A stretch of DNA of 64,000 bases, taken from assembly GCF_052044135.1 (NCBI RefSeq), contig NZ_JBQDYF010000001.1, forward strand, positions 310,001-374,000, in the 5' to 3' direction. The DNA is from Salinisphaera sp052044135. GTDB taxonomy: Bacteria > Pseudomonadota > Gammaproteobacteria > Nevskiales > Salinisphaeraceae. Below the pieces are notes generated by a model that saw only the letters and a list, made by a program, of their open reading frames with translations, was not told the DNA's origin and searched no databases. Positions 16,926 to 28,767 of the stretch are shown here, in pieces. Each line of letters starts with the position of its first letter. Position 1 is the first letter of the stretch. Position numbers and translations under genes: made by a program.

Positions 16926-17715
16926 TACGCAACACACGCCGGTTCTTTATACCGCGGGCGTGATCGCGATACTCACGGCGATCGCAGTGGTCGTGATAGT
17001 GACGCAAACGACGCTGGATTACTGGGCGACCATCTGGCACCGCGTGCCTTATCTCCTGACCGACAACCAGCAGTGGTGGCCGATCGAGGGCGGTTTTGCA
17101 GCCAACGTCGGCATCAGTATCGCCTGTATGATCATCGGTACGGTGCTGGGTACATTCGTCGGTCTTGGCCAGGTCTCGCGCTGGCGTGCGGTGTCGGCCC
17201 CGATGTGGCTGATCACCCAGTTCTTTCGCAACTCGCCCTGGTTGGTGGTGTTGTACGCGATCCTGTATCTGTTTCCATACCGGCTGGAGCTGTTCGGTTT
17301 CAGTTTCGTCTTTCCCAGTGTGGCCAAGGCGATCATCGGCCTGTCCCTGCCGGCGGCGGCGAACGTCTCGGAAATCGTGCGGGGCGGCGTGCAATCGATT
17401 CCGAGCACACAGTGGGAAGCCGCGGCATCGCTGGGCTACACACGCCGCCAGGCGATGTATCGCATTATCCTGCCGCAGGCCTTGCGCCGCATGATTCCGC
17501 CCTGGATGAATCTTTACGCCATCATCACCATGGGCACGGCGCTGACCAATCTGGTGGGCGTGGACGAAGGGCTGACCGCGGTACGCCGCGTGCTGGAACT
17601 GCTGGGCGAAAATTATGCGATTCCGCTCTACGGCATCCTCATGCTGCTGTTCCTGATCTATTGCTACCCGATCGCGCTGGCGTCCCGAAAACTCGAGGCG
17701 CGCTTCCGCCAGTAA
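16909..17715 (+). CDS. Polar amino-acid ABC transporter, permease 2
   Basis: A 268-residue partner permease with five to six helices, the family segment QFFRNSPWLVVLYAILY and the EAA loop EAAASLGYTRRQAMYRIILP near residue 170-190. The long N-terminal part contains one additional helix and a periplasmic loop (DYWATIWHRVPYL). Together with permease 1 it makes a heterodimeric channel. Its start lies inside the end of the permease 1 gene, so the two are translationally coupled. The oxidase gene follows after 40 bases. Confidence 0.92.
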   Translation: MATQANTQHTPVLYTAGVIAILTAIAVVVIVTQTTLDYWATIWHRVPYLLTDNQQWWPIEGGFAANVGISIACMIIGTVLGTFVGLGQVSRWRAVSAPMWLITQFFRNSPWLVVLYAILYLFPYRLELFGFSFVFPSVAKAIIGLSLPAAANVSEIVRGGVQSIPSTQWEAAASLGYTRRQAMYRIILPQALRRMIPPWMNLYAIITMGTALTNLVGVDEGLTAVRRVLELLGENYAIPLYGILMLLFLIYCYPIALASRKLEARFRQ

Positions 17716-17755
17716 CGACCACCGAACTCGCGCGCAGACTCAAAGGATCTAGACG

Positions 17756-18925
17756 ATGGCGGAATATGATGTGGCAGTCGTCGGTCTCGGCGCCATGGGC
17801 AGTGCCACGCTGCACCAGTTGGCCAAGGCTGGCGTACGCGCGATCGGTATCGATCGTTTCATGCCGCCGCATACCCGGGGCTCGAGCCATGGCGATACGC
17901 GTATCACCCGGCAGGCGATTGGTGAAGGCCCGGATTATGTCCCGTTCGTGCTGCGCTCGCATGCGCTCTGGCGCGAATTGGAAGCCGCCACCGGTGAGAC
18001 GATCTTCAATCCCTGCGGCACGTTGATCATGGCGCCCAGCGACATGCCGAACACCCACCACGGCAAGACGGGATTTCTGGAAACCACGATCGAGGCGGCC
18101 CGGGCGTATGGCATCGAGCACGAGCTGCTGGGGGCCGATGAGATCGCCGCGCGTTTCCCCCAGTACGTCGGGTTAGGTGGTCGCGAGCGGGCTTATTTCG
18201 AACCCGGCGGGGGGTACGTGCGGCCGGAGCGTGCCATCGCGGCCCAGCTCGAACTCGCGCGCCAGAATGGCGCGATGGTGTGCACCGATATGGTAGTGCA
18301 GGCCATACGCCAGAGCGGTGATGCCGTGGCGATCGAAACCGAAAACGATGTGATCCGGGCCGGGCGGGCAGTGGTCAGTGCCGGGGCCTGGACGGCCCCG
18401 TTGCTGGGCGCGCCGTTCGACCGGCTGCTTACGGTGAGTCGGCAGGTGCTGCACTGGTTTTCGCTGGCCGAAGGCGCCGTGGCGCCCGACGAGTGGCCGG
18501 TCTCGATCTGGATGCATGGCTCGGGTGATACCGACTATTTCTATTCCTTTCCGCCGCTGCCGGGCGAAGCCAGCATCAAGGTCGCGACCGAGCAGTATGC
18601 CTCCCACACAAGCGCGGATATGCTGGAGCGGAACGTCGGCGCCGACGAATCGGCGGCGATGTTCGATCATCACGTCAACGGCCGGATCGCTGGCGCCCGT
18701 GCGCCCGCGATTCGTGCGGCAGCCTGTTTGTACACCACGACGCCGGACCGCGGTTTCATCCTCGACTGGCACCCGGACATGGATCGCGTATTCGTGATCT
18801 CGGCCTGCTCGGGCCATGGTTTCAAGCACTCGGCCGGTATCGGTGAGGCCGTGGCTGGCGTGCTGCGGGACGAGGGTGAGCCGATCGATCTGGCCCCCTT
18901 CGCGTTATCGCGATTCATCGAGTGA
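17756..18925 (+). CDS. solA: N-methyl-L-tryptophan oxidase / monomeric sarcosine oxidase-type flavoenzyme
   Basis: A 389-residue flavoprotein of the MSOX/MTOX family: N-terminal FAD-binding fold VAVVGLGAMGSATLHQLAKAG, the arginine region SSHGDTRITRQA, and the segment CLYTTTPDRGFILDWHP whose cysteine is the usual site of covalent FAD attachment. The C-terminal SACSGHGFKHS loop is intact. It oxidatively demethylates an N-methyl amino acid, giving the amino acid, formaldehyde and hydrogen peroxide. Several features match E. coli SolA, but sarcosine, pipecolate or related substrates cannot be excluded. As last gene of the ABC operon it very likely degrades the imported compound. Confidence 0.85.
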   Translation: MAEYDVAVVGLGAMGSATLHQLAKAGVRAIGIDRFMPPHTRGSSHGDTRITRQAIGEGPDYVPFVLRSHALWRELEAATGETIFNPCGTLIMAPSDMPNTHHGKTGFLETTIEAARAYGIEHELLGADEIAARFPQYVGLGGRERAYFEPGGGYVRPERAIAAQLELARQNGAMVCTDMVVQAIRQSGDAVAIETENDVIRAGRAVVSAGAWTAPLLGAPFDRLLTVSRQVLHWFSLAEGAVAPDEWPVSIWMHGSGDTDYFYSFPPLPGEASIKVATEQYASHTSADMLERNVGADESAAMFDHHVNGRIAGARAPAIRAAACLYTTTPDRGFILDWHPDMDRVFVISACSGHGFKHSAGIGEAVAGVLRDEGEPIDLAPFALSRFIE

Positions 18926-18984
18926 GCCAGCGGCCCTCGGGGGAACCCGGGCGGCCGCGCCCAAGCCGGCGAATGCGGGTCGAC

Positions 18985-19803
18985 TCAGTCTTCGAGCGTG
19001 CTCCAGCGCGTCAACGCCGTCGCGGGCGAGCGCAGGGCTTCCAGCACGGAAAAATGATGCTCACCGGCCAGTTCCACGGCTTGGGTGGCCACGCCCAGGC
19101 CGGTCCATATATTGGCGAGCAGGTGGGTCTGGCGCTTGAGTTCGGGCAGTTCGTCGCCGCCCACCACGCAGATCAGATCGCCGGGCAGGTCGGGCGACTG
19201 CAGCGCGGGCGAGGCGACCGTCGCGCGCTGTTCGGACAGGCCCAGCGTGCCGTTGATATCGGTGGTGGCGGCGATGGGGCGCAGGTCGTGCAGCCCGGAG
19301 ATGGAGATGACGCGGCGGATGCGTTTTCGGGCCGAGGCCAGCAGGCCGCTGTGGGTGGTCACGGCATGGGTGACGAGATGGCCGCCGGCTGAATGCCCGG
19401 CCAGTACGAGCGGGCCGTTCACTTCGTCGGCAACCGCCTGAATGCCGGCAATCACGGCATCCGCTGCCGACTCCAGCGTGACGTCCGGGCACAGCGGGTA
19501 TTCGATGAAGGCGACCCGCCAGCCGCGGGCGAGTGCGCCGGCGGCGAACTGGTGATTGTCGCGGCGCGACAACGCCCGCCAGTAGCCGCCATGGACGAAG
19601 ATCAGCGTGCCCGCCGCTTCGCCCGCCGGCCCGAACAGGTCGAAGACTTCACGCTCGCCGACGCCGTAGGTGCGCTCCAGCGGTTGATCGGCGCCGCGCA
19701 GCGCGCGAAAGGCCGCGGCGTCGGCCTGCCAGTGGCGCAGCCAGTCGCCGGCGTCGGCTACCGCGGCGCGATTGTCGTAGGCGCGATCCCAGGCGTTGCT
19801 CAT
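18985..19803 (-). CDS. Alpha/beta hydrolase, arylformamidase-like esterase
   Basis: A 272-residue hydrolase with the oxyanion motif FVHGGYWRALSRRD near residue 70, the nucleophile motif GHSAGGH near 138, and a C-terminal GEHHFSVLEAL histidine region. HGGYW is characteristic of the kynurenine formamidase/carbamate esterase branch (the AFMID group). If the neighbouring oxidase handles N-methyltryptophan, an N-formylkynurenine hydrolase would be a fitting neighbour, but it is on the opposite strand and no tryptophan dioxygenase is in the window, so the link is weak. It is convergent with the oxidase gene. Confidence 0.8.
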   Translation of the reverse strand: MSNAWDRAYDNRAAVADAGDWLRHWQADAAAFRALRGADQPLERTYGVGEREVFDLFGPAGEAAGTLIFVHGGYWRALSRRDNHQFAAGALARGWRVAFIEYPLCPDVTLESAADAVIAGIQAVADEVNGPLVLAGHSAGGHLVTHAVTTHSGLLASARKRIRRVISISGLHDLRPIAATTDINGTLGLSEQRATVASPALQSPDLPGDLICVVGGDELPELKRQTHLLANIWTGLGVATQAVELAGEHHFSVLEALRSPATALTRWSTLED

Positions 19804-19860
19804 GGTCGAACCCCGTGCTGTGGCCGATCACCGTGGCGGCCGACCCTGTTCATGTTTCGC

Positions 19861-19889
19861 AAACAAAACGACCGGCCAGCGGCCGGTCG
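19861..19889 (-). terminator. Rho-independent terminator of the sugar-porter gene
   Basis: On the minus strand, a nine-base-pair stem CGACCGGCC / GGCCGGTCG with a three-base loop is followed by TTTTGTTT. It lies 80-110 bases beyond the stop codon of the MFS gene at 19972. Confidence 0.85.
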
Positions 19890-19971
19890 GTAAGCGGTAT
19901 ATACACCCGATTTTAGCAGGCGGGCGGCGACGCGACGAATACGCCGCGTCGCCGTGCGCTCGCCCCGTCGA

Positions 19972-21405
19972 TCAGACGCCGATCTTGCTGAGCGCCTTGC
20001 CCGACAACAGGTTCGTTTCGATCTTCTCCAGCGAGATGCCCTTGGTCTCGGGCACGTACTTCAGCGTGAACAGGATGAACAGCGCGTTGACCGCGGCCAG
20101 CAGGCCGAAGGTCCAGGTGCCGCCAATGCCGTTGAACATGATCGGGAAGAAGAAGCCGATGCAGAAGTTGCCGATCCAGTTGGCGCCGGTAGAGGCGCCG
20201 ATGCCGAAGTCGCGGCCCTGCAGCGGTTGGATTTCGGCGCACAGCGTCCAGATCAGCGGGCCGGCCGACATGGCAAAGCCGACCACGAACAGCAGCACCA
20301 TGGCCATGGCGGTGTACTGCAGGAAGGTGGTGCTCGGGCCGATGTGGATGATCGTGCTCAGCAGCGCCATGGTAATCGCCATCATGGCGAAACCGGCGTA
20401 GAGAATCGGCTTGCGCCCGGCACGGTCGATCAGCGCGATGGCGATGAAGGTGGCCAGGACGTTGGTCAGGCCAGTGACCACGGTTGCCCACAGGCTGGCC
20501 GAAGTGCCTTCGAAACCCGCGGTCTGAAAGATCTGTGGGGCGTAGTACATGATCACGTTCATGCCGGTGAACTGCTGCACCAGCTGCAGGGCCACGCCGA
20601 GGAACACCGAACGACGGAAGTTCGGGTTGCGGCGGAACATCTGGAAGCCCTGCGCGCCGCGCTCCTGCTCGATCGCGTCCTGGATCTCGCCCATTTCGTA
20701 GTCGACTTCCTCGGTCGTGCCGCGCAGCCTGGACAGCACGTCGCGCGCTTCGTCGAAGCGGTCCTTGGCGGCCAGCCAGCGCGGGCTGTTGGGTACGCTC
20801 AGCGCGCCGAAGAACAGCAGCACGGCCGGGATCACCAGCACGCCGAACATCCAGCGCCAGCTCTCGATATACGAAAACGCCGCGTTGGAGACGAACGCCG
20901 CGAGGATACCGACCGTGACCATCAACTGGTAGAAGGAGATGGTCGTGCCGCGAATGCGCTCGGGCGTGACCTCCGACAGATACAGCGGGGCGGTGAACGA
21001 GGCCACGCCGACGGCCAGGCCGAGCAGGATACGGCCGATCCACAGCAGCGTCGGCCCGGGCGCGACCACGCACACCAGCGCGCCGATGATGAACAGCAGC
21101 GCAGAGGCCAGCAGCGCGCGCTTGCGGCCCATGGTCTTGGAGATCGTACCGGCGGACAGGGCGCCGATGGCGGCGCCGACCATCATCGACGACACGATCC
21201 AGCCCTCCATGGCAGAGGACAGGTTGAAATCCTTCTTGATGAAGGGCAGGGCGCCGGAAATGACGCCGATGTCCATGCCGAACAGCAGGCCGGCGAGCGC
21301 CGCCAGGCCGCAGGAAAGCCAGACCATCGGCACGATGTCGGCGTGGGCGACAGCGTCGGGCGTCGATTGCGATGTCGACGAGACGGAACCAGGTGCACCG
21401 GCCAT
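19972..21405 (-). CDS. Sugar:proton symporter, MFS sugar-porter family
   Basis: A 477-residue twelve-helix transporter. Sugar-porter signatures are present: GLLFGMDIGVISGALPF, MGRKRALL in loop 2-3, VPNSPRWL after helix 6, QLVQQFTGMNVIMYYAP in helix 7 and YVPETKG after helix 12. It resembles GalP/AraE/XylE. I start at 21405 because AAGGAG lies seven bases before that ATG; upstream in-frame sequence overlaps the operator. A palindrome at 21499-21514 that also occurs before the fruR/fruB divergence suggests control by the adjacent LacI-type repressor and therefore a role in fructose or related sugar uptake. Confidence 0.9.
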   Translation of the reverse strand: MAGAPGSVSSTSQSTPDAVAHADIVPMVWLSCGLAALAGLLFGMDIGVISGALPFIKKDFNLSSAMEGWIVSSMMVGAAIGALSAGTISKTMGRKRALLASALLFIIGALVCVVAPGPTLLWIGRILLGLAVGVASFTAPLYLSEVTPERIRGTTISFYQLMVTVGILAAFVSNAAFSYIESWRWMFGVLVIPAVLLFFGALSVPNSPRWLAAKDRFDEARDVLSRLRGTTEEVDYEMGEIQDAIEQERGAQGFQMFRRNPNFRRSVFLGVALQLVQQFTGMNVIMYYAPQIFQTAGFEGTSASLWATVVTGLTNVLATFIAIALIDRAGRKPILYAGFAMMAITMALLSTIIHIGPSTTFLQYTAMAMVLLFVVGFAMSAGPLIWTLCAEIQPLQGRDFGIGASTGANWIGNFCIGFFFPIMFNGIGGTWTFGLLAAVNALFILFTLKYVPETKGISLEKIETNLLSGKALSKIGV

Positions 21406-21498
21406 ATCGAATCTCCTTGAAATAGGGAAGGGAAGGGACAAAAACGGCGTATAAAATATCGGCGTTGGGCGATCATGCCCATCGCCGCACGCGGCAAG

Positions 21499-21514
21499 TA
21501 AGACTAAAGTCTCA
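21499..21514. promoter_or_regulatory. Operator-like palindrome AGAC-N4-GTCT before the MFS gene
   Basis: TAAGACTAAAGTCTCA, about 95 bases upstream of the MFS start and two bases after the 3' end of the repressor gene. Its reverse complement matches the palindrome at 22569-22584 in 13 of 16 positions. Confidence 0.6.
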
Positions 21515-21515
21515 C

Positions 21516-22547
21516 TTATTTTGGAACTTTTGTTTCGCCTGGTGGCACTTTGCGGCGTCGTTGCTTCAACAGACGATGAATACGGTCTCGTCCCGGCGTG
21601 CACTCGCCGGCGAGTGCCGCCCACATGCGTTCGAGTGTCATCTGCGCGATCTTGTCGTGTTGTTGCGGCAGCGAATTGACCGCCATGGGCAGGAAATCGA
21701 GCACGCGGTCATCGCCGAAGGTGCCGGCCCGTGGCAGGGCCGGCGTGTCGCCGGCGTCGGCCAGCAGCACGTCGAGCGCGCCGTCGAGTAGCGGATAGGC
21801 GGCTGTGATCAGCGCATCGGGCATGGGGTGTTCGCTGAGCCAGTCGGTGAGCAGCCGTGCACCGCTGGCGCGATCGAAGGCCGCGGCGGTACGCACGGCG
21901 GCCTGGCAGTCGCCTTCGTGCGCGGCCACGGCCGCCATGAACCCGGCGCGCCGGCGCTCGGTGATCGACAGGCCGGGCACGGCATCCAGCCACAGGATGG
22001 TGTGTGTTTCGCGGGTCAGAACCGAGGCGGTGAGGCGGCGCGCGGCCTCCGTGTTGCTCGACGCCACGCTGCGAAAGCGTGTTTCGTCGAGTGGGCGGTC
22101 CAGGCCGATCACCGGCAGGCCGCCGGCCACGCCATCGTAGAACGGGTCGTCGCGGTCGAGACAGGAGGCCACGATCAACCCGTCGCAGCGGCGGGCGCGC
22201 AACGACTCGACCAGGCGGCGTTCGGTGGCCGCCTCGTCGTCGGAGTCGACGATGATCACCTGGTAGCCGGCAGCGCGCGCGCCGCGTTCGATGCGTTTGG
22301 CCAGGCGCGCGTAACTGGCATTTTCCAGATCCGGCACCACCAGCCCGAGGGTGCGCGTCTCGCCCCGGCGCAGCGCGACGGCCCGGGCGTCGACCTGGAA
22401 ATCGTGGGCGGCGACCACGGCCTGGACGCGCGCCACGGTGGCGCGGCTGATGCGCCGGGCCTCGGCCTGGCCGTTGATCACGTAGCTGGCCGTGGTCCGG
22501 GACACGCCGGCGAGTCGGGCGATGTCGGCAAGGGTGCGGGCGGTCAT
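21516..22547 (-). CDS. fruR: LacI-family repressor, FruR/Cra-like
   Basis: A 343-residue regulator: N-terminal helix-turn-helix TLADIARLAGVSRTTASYVINGQA, nearly identical to that of E. coli Cra, then a hinge and a periplasmic-binding-type effector domain (TLGLVVPDLENASYARLAKRIE, PVIGLDRPLD, AGTFGDDRVLDFLP). Cra-type proteins sense fructose 1-phosphate. It is divergent from fruBKA. An AGAC-N4-GTCT palindrome lies 24 bases before its start, so it probably represses itself and the PTS operon, and perhaps the MFS gene just downstream. The C-terminal end extends about 15 residues past the usual core and is basic. Confidence 0.92.
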   Translation of the reverse strand: MTARTLADIARLAGVSRTTASYVINGQAEARRISRATVARVQAVVAAHDFQVDARAVALRRGETRTLGLVVPDLENASYARLAKRIERGARAAGYQVIIVDSDDEAATERRLVESLRARRCDGLIVASCLDRDDPFYDGVAGGLPVIGLDRPLDETRFRSVASSNTEAARRLTASVLTRETHTILWLDAVPGLSITERRRAGFMAAVAAHEGDCQAAVRTAAAFDRASGARLLTDWLSEHPMPDALITAAYPLLDGALDVLLADAGDTPALPRAGTFGDDRVLDFLPMAVNSLPQQHDKIAQMTLERMWAALAGECTPGRDRIHRLLKQRRRKVPPGETKVPK

Positions 22548-22568
22548 GGTCGTGGCCCTCCTGGCGTG

Positions 22569-22584
22569 TCAGACTTTTGTCTGA
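22569..22584. promoter_or_regulatory. Operator-like palindrome AGAC-N4-GTCT between fruR and fruB
   Basis: TCAGACTTTTGTCTGA is a perfect palindrome (six-base arms, four-base centre) in the 190-base divergent region. It is the sister of the site at 21499-21514. The centre lacks the CG typical of LacI-family operators and does not resemble the E. coli Cra box, which makes the reader uncertain. Confidence 0.6.
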
Positions 22585-22737
22585 AGCGCGGGTATTTCAC
22601 TTGATTCCTCGTTCGAGCCATCTCAGCATACGACTGTAATGGCGCTGACACGATTCAGCCATGCGCCGATAGCCGCATACCACGGGCGGGCCGCCGCCCG
22701 CTGTATTACCGCGGTTCGATCCGTTCCCGGAGTTGTC

Positions 22738-25610
<2,873 letters not shown>

Positions 25611-25611
<1 letters not shown>

Positions 25612-26567
25612 TGGCGCGCGTTCTGGCGATCACGCCAAACCCGGCGCTGGATCTGTCGATCGGCCTGGCGCGGCTCGTGCCGGGCGAGGTCAACCGCGCG
25701 CGGACTTGCCGCACGAGCCCGGCGGGCAAGGGCAACAACGTCGCGCGGGTGCTCGCCGCCCAGGGGCATGACGTGACCGTGACCGGCTTTCTCGGCGCCG
25801 ATAACGCGGGCGTTTTCGGGGCCGCATTCGCGGACTGGGGCGTCACCGATGGCTTCGTGCGCGTGCCCGGCGAAACCCGTACCAACGCCAAGCTCGCCGA
25901 GGCCGATGGTCGCGTCACCGACGTCAATGCGCCCGGCGCGCCCGTCGCGGCGGCCGACGCCACGCGCCTGGCCGAAGTGATCGCGGCCCAGGCCTCCGGG
26001 CCGCTCGACGCGGTGGTGATCGCCGGCAGTCTGCCGCCGGGTCTGACCCCGGCGATGCTGCATGCCGCGCTCGATCCGCTGCTCGAGGCCGGGGTCCCGT
26101 TATGGCTGGATGCCAGTGGTGCCGCCCTGACGGCCGGACTGGCGCTCGCGCCGGCGCTGATCAAGCCCAACGCCGCTGAGCTGGCGGCCTGCGTGGACCG
26201 CGATCTGGCCGACACGGCCGACTTGATCGCCGCGGGGCGTGAATTGCAGGGCCGCGGTGTGGCCGAAGTGGCGATCTCGCGCGGTGCCGACGGGGTTGTG
26301 TGGCTCACGAGCCGCGATGTGCTGGTGGCCACCGCGCCCGCGGTTGGGGTCGAGAGCACGGTCGGGGCCGGCGACACGCTGGTCGCCGGGCTCCTGCACG
26401 GGCGGCTTTCGGGCTGGTCGGATGCCGACACACTCGCGTTTGCGGTGGCCTTGTCGGCCGATGCCGTGACGCGGATCGGGGTCGGCCGTTCGGATACGCC
26501 GGGTTTCGAGACATTGCGCGGCGCGGTGACGGTCGATGCCGTCACGATCGACGCGCCGGTGGACTAG
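25611..26567 (+). CDS. fruK: 1-phosphofructokinase
   Basis: A 318-residue PfkB-family kinase that converts fructose 1-phosphate to fructose 1,6-bisphosphate with ATP. Family marks are ITPNPALDLSI at the N-terminus, the substrate/glycine region SPAGKGNNVARVLAAQG, and the catalytic anion hole ESTVGAGDTLVAGLLHG with the base Asp. The start codon overlaps the fruB stop (TAATG), so translation is coupled. Its substrate is the likely effector of the divergent FruR-like repressor. Confidence 0.95.
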
Positions 26568-26628
26568 AGCAGTTGCCAGACGACGTGTCCGAGCCGATGG
26601 GGCGAAGACCGTTGCTGAGGAGTGAAGC

Positions 26629-28398
26629 ATGAAAATAACCATCATCACAGCCTGCCCCGGCGGCCGCACCACATCCTGGCTGGCGGCCCAGCGACTGGCC
26701 CGCGCGGCGCAGCGCCAGGGCCACACGCCGGTCTTCGACAGCGAGGACGACGGCGCCGGCGAGCTGATCATCGTGGCTGCGAGTGGGCCGGTTGATCTGG
26801 TGCGTTATGCCGGCCGGGCGTTGTATCGGGCCGAGATGGCCGATGCGCTGGCCGATCCGGATCGCGTGATCGAGCGCGCGCCCGAGGCGGCGCAGCCCTA
26901 CGACCCGGCCGACGAGCCGGCCGCGGTGGCGGCCCCCGATGCCGAGGCGGCACCTGCCGAGCGCGCGCGCATCGTCGGCGTAACCGCCTGCCCGACGGGT
27001 GTGGCGCACACCTTCATGGCGGCGGAGGCGCTGACCCAGGCCGGGCGCGCGATGGGCCACGAGGTGCGCATCGAAACCCAGGGCTCGGTCGGGGCCCAGG
27101 ATGCGCTGACCGACGAAGAGATCGCGGCCGCCGATATCGTGCTGCTGGCTTGCGACATCGAGGTCGACGATTCGCGCTTCGCCGGCAAGCGGATCTATCG
27201 GGCGTCCACGGGTGCTGCACTCAAGCGCGCCAACGCAACGATCGAGGCCGCGCTCGCCGAAGCGGCGGTCGAGTCGGCGGGGGGAACCGAATACGGCGCC
27301 TCGGCCAGCAAGCCCAAGGCCAGTTTCAAGGAACGCGGGGTCTACAAGCATCTGCTGACCGGCGTGTCGTTCATGCTGCCGATGGTGGTGGCCGGTGGGC
27401 TGTGCATTGCCCTGTCGTTCGTGTTCGGCATTCATGCCGCGGACCAGAAAGGCAGCTTCGCGGCCGCGCTCATGCAGATCGGCGCCGGCTCGGCCTTCAA
27501 GCTCATGGTGCCGGTGCTGGCCGGCTATATCGCATATTCGATCGCCGACCGGCCGGGGCTGACCCCGGGCCTGATCGGCGGCTGGCTGGCGACCGATCTC
27601 GGCGCCGGCTTCATCGGCGGCATCATCGCCGGCTTCATCGCCGGCTATGCGGCGCTCGCGGTCAAGCGGTTCGTGCCGTTGCCGGCGAGCATCCAGTCGC
27701 TCAAGCCGATTCTCATCATCCCGTTGTTGTCGAGCCTGGTGACCGGGCTGGTGATGATCTACGTCATCGGCACGCCAGTGGCCGCCATTCTCGGTGCGCT
27801 GACGCACTTCCTCAACTCGATGGACGCCACCAACGCCGTGCTGCTGGGCCTGTTGCTGGGCGGCATGATGTGTTTCGACATGGGCGGGCCGATCAACAAG
27901 GCCGCCTATACGTTCGGCGTCGGTCTGCTGTCCACGCACACCTATCTGCCGATGGCCGCCATCATGGCCGGCGGGATGGTGCCGCCGCTGGGCCTCGGCC
28001 TGGCCAGTGTGGTGGCCCGGCCTAAGTTCGATACCGCCGAGCGCGAGGGCGGCAAGGCCGCGGTGGTGCTGGGCCTGTGCTTCATCACCGAGGGCGCGAT
28101 TCCGTTCGCGGCCCGCGATCCGCTGCGCGTAATTCCCTGCTGCGTGACGGGCGGCGCGGTCGCGGGCGGCATGAGCATGTACTTCGGCTGCAAGCTGATG
28201 GCGCCGCACGGCGGGTTGTTCGTGTTGCTGATCCCGAACGCCGTGACCCACGCGCTCCTCTATCTCGGCGCTATCGCCGCCGGTTCGCTGGTCACCGGGC
28301 TGGTTTATGCGGTGATCAAGCCGCGCCCGGTCGCCGGCGCGGTGTCCGCCGGCAATAACGCCGATCCGCTGGGCCTGGATTCGTCACATGTGGCGTGA
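26629..28398 (+). CDS. fruA: Fructose PTS EIIBC component
   Basis: A 589-residue permease. An N-terminal degenerate EIIB' domain (MKITIITACPGGRTTSWLAA, about 1-85) keeps one cysteine but is shortened; a complete EIIB follows with phospho-accepting Cys121 (VGVTACPTGVAHTFMAAEAL); the EIIC membrane domain (about 235-580) has eight to ten helices with the MVVAGGLCIALSFVFG and MCFDMGGPINKAAY signatures. It transports fructose across the inner membrane and phosphorylates it at C1. It has a good GAGGAG ribosome-binding site and ends the fru operon. Confidence 0.95.
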   Translation: MKITIITACPGGRTTSWLAAQRLARAAQRQGHTPVFDSEDDGAGELIIVAASGPVDLVRYAGRALYRAEMADALADPDRVIERAPEAAQPYDPADEPAAVAAPDAEAAPAERARIVGVTACPTGVAHTFMAAEALTQAGRAMGHEVRIETQGSVGAQDALTDEEIAAADIVLLACDIEVDDSRFAGKRIYRASTGAALKRANATIEAALAEAAVESAGGTEYGASASKPKASFKERGVYKHLLTGVSFMLPMVVAGGLCIALSFVFGIHAADQKGSFAAALMQIGAGSAFKLMVPVLAGYIAYSIADRPGLTPGLIGGWLATDLGAGFIGGIIAGFIAGYAALAVKRFVPLPASIQSLKPILIIPLLSSLVTGLVMIYVIGTPVAAILGALTHFLNSMDATNAVLLGLLLGGMMCFDMGGPINKAAYTFGVGLLSTHTYLPMAAIMAGGMVPPLGLGLASVVARPKFDTAEREGGKAAVVLGLCFITEGAIPFAARDPLRVIPCCVTGGAVAGGMSMYFGCKLMAPHGGLFVLLIPNAVTHALLYLGAIAAGSLVTGLVYAVIKPRPVAGAVSAGNNADPLGLDSSHVA

Positions 28399-28767
28399 CG
28401 GCGCGTGCGCCAGGTATAGCGGGTCTCGCCACGCCGCAGGGACGGCGGCGAGTACGCCCCCAGGCTGGATCCCGCGCGCTGTTGCCGGCAGCGCAGACGC
28501 GGCGTTTGTTTATCGTAAAGCCGGGGCTGTCATGATGCGTGTGCGTTCGCATCAGGGCGAACCGGTAACGGCGAGCGGAGTGGCCGAGGCGCGGCCGGCG
28601 TGAGGCCGGGCTTCGCGGCGCCATTGCTTATCGGCCGAGAGGCGCGCTGGCGGTCGGTGCGTAAACCGGATCGTTCGTTGATGGTGCGCATGGATTGAAC
28701 TTAGTCGGCGGCTCGCAGTCCCACCCATGTCCCCGAACAATCAAGAAAACAAGGCTGCCCGTCGCCG
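28399..28767. other. Intergenic region between fruA and the exporter operon
   Basis: About 370 bases. GGCGC-GT-GCGCC directly after the fruA stop can form a short hairpin without a T tract. The remainder should hold the promoter of the two-component/exporter operon, but I see no convincing hexamers, palindrome or gene. Confidence 0.35.

Noticed and set aside
26542..28251. 569-codon open frame antisense to fruA
   Set aside because: Low-complexity translation; the plus strand encodes EIIBC with all active sites.
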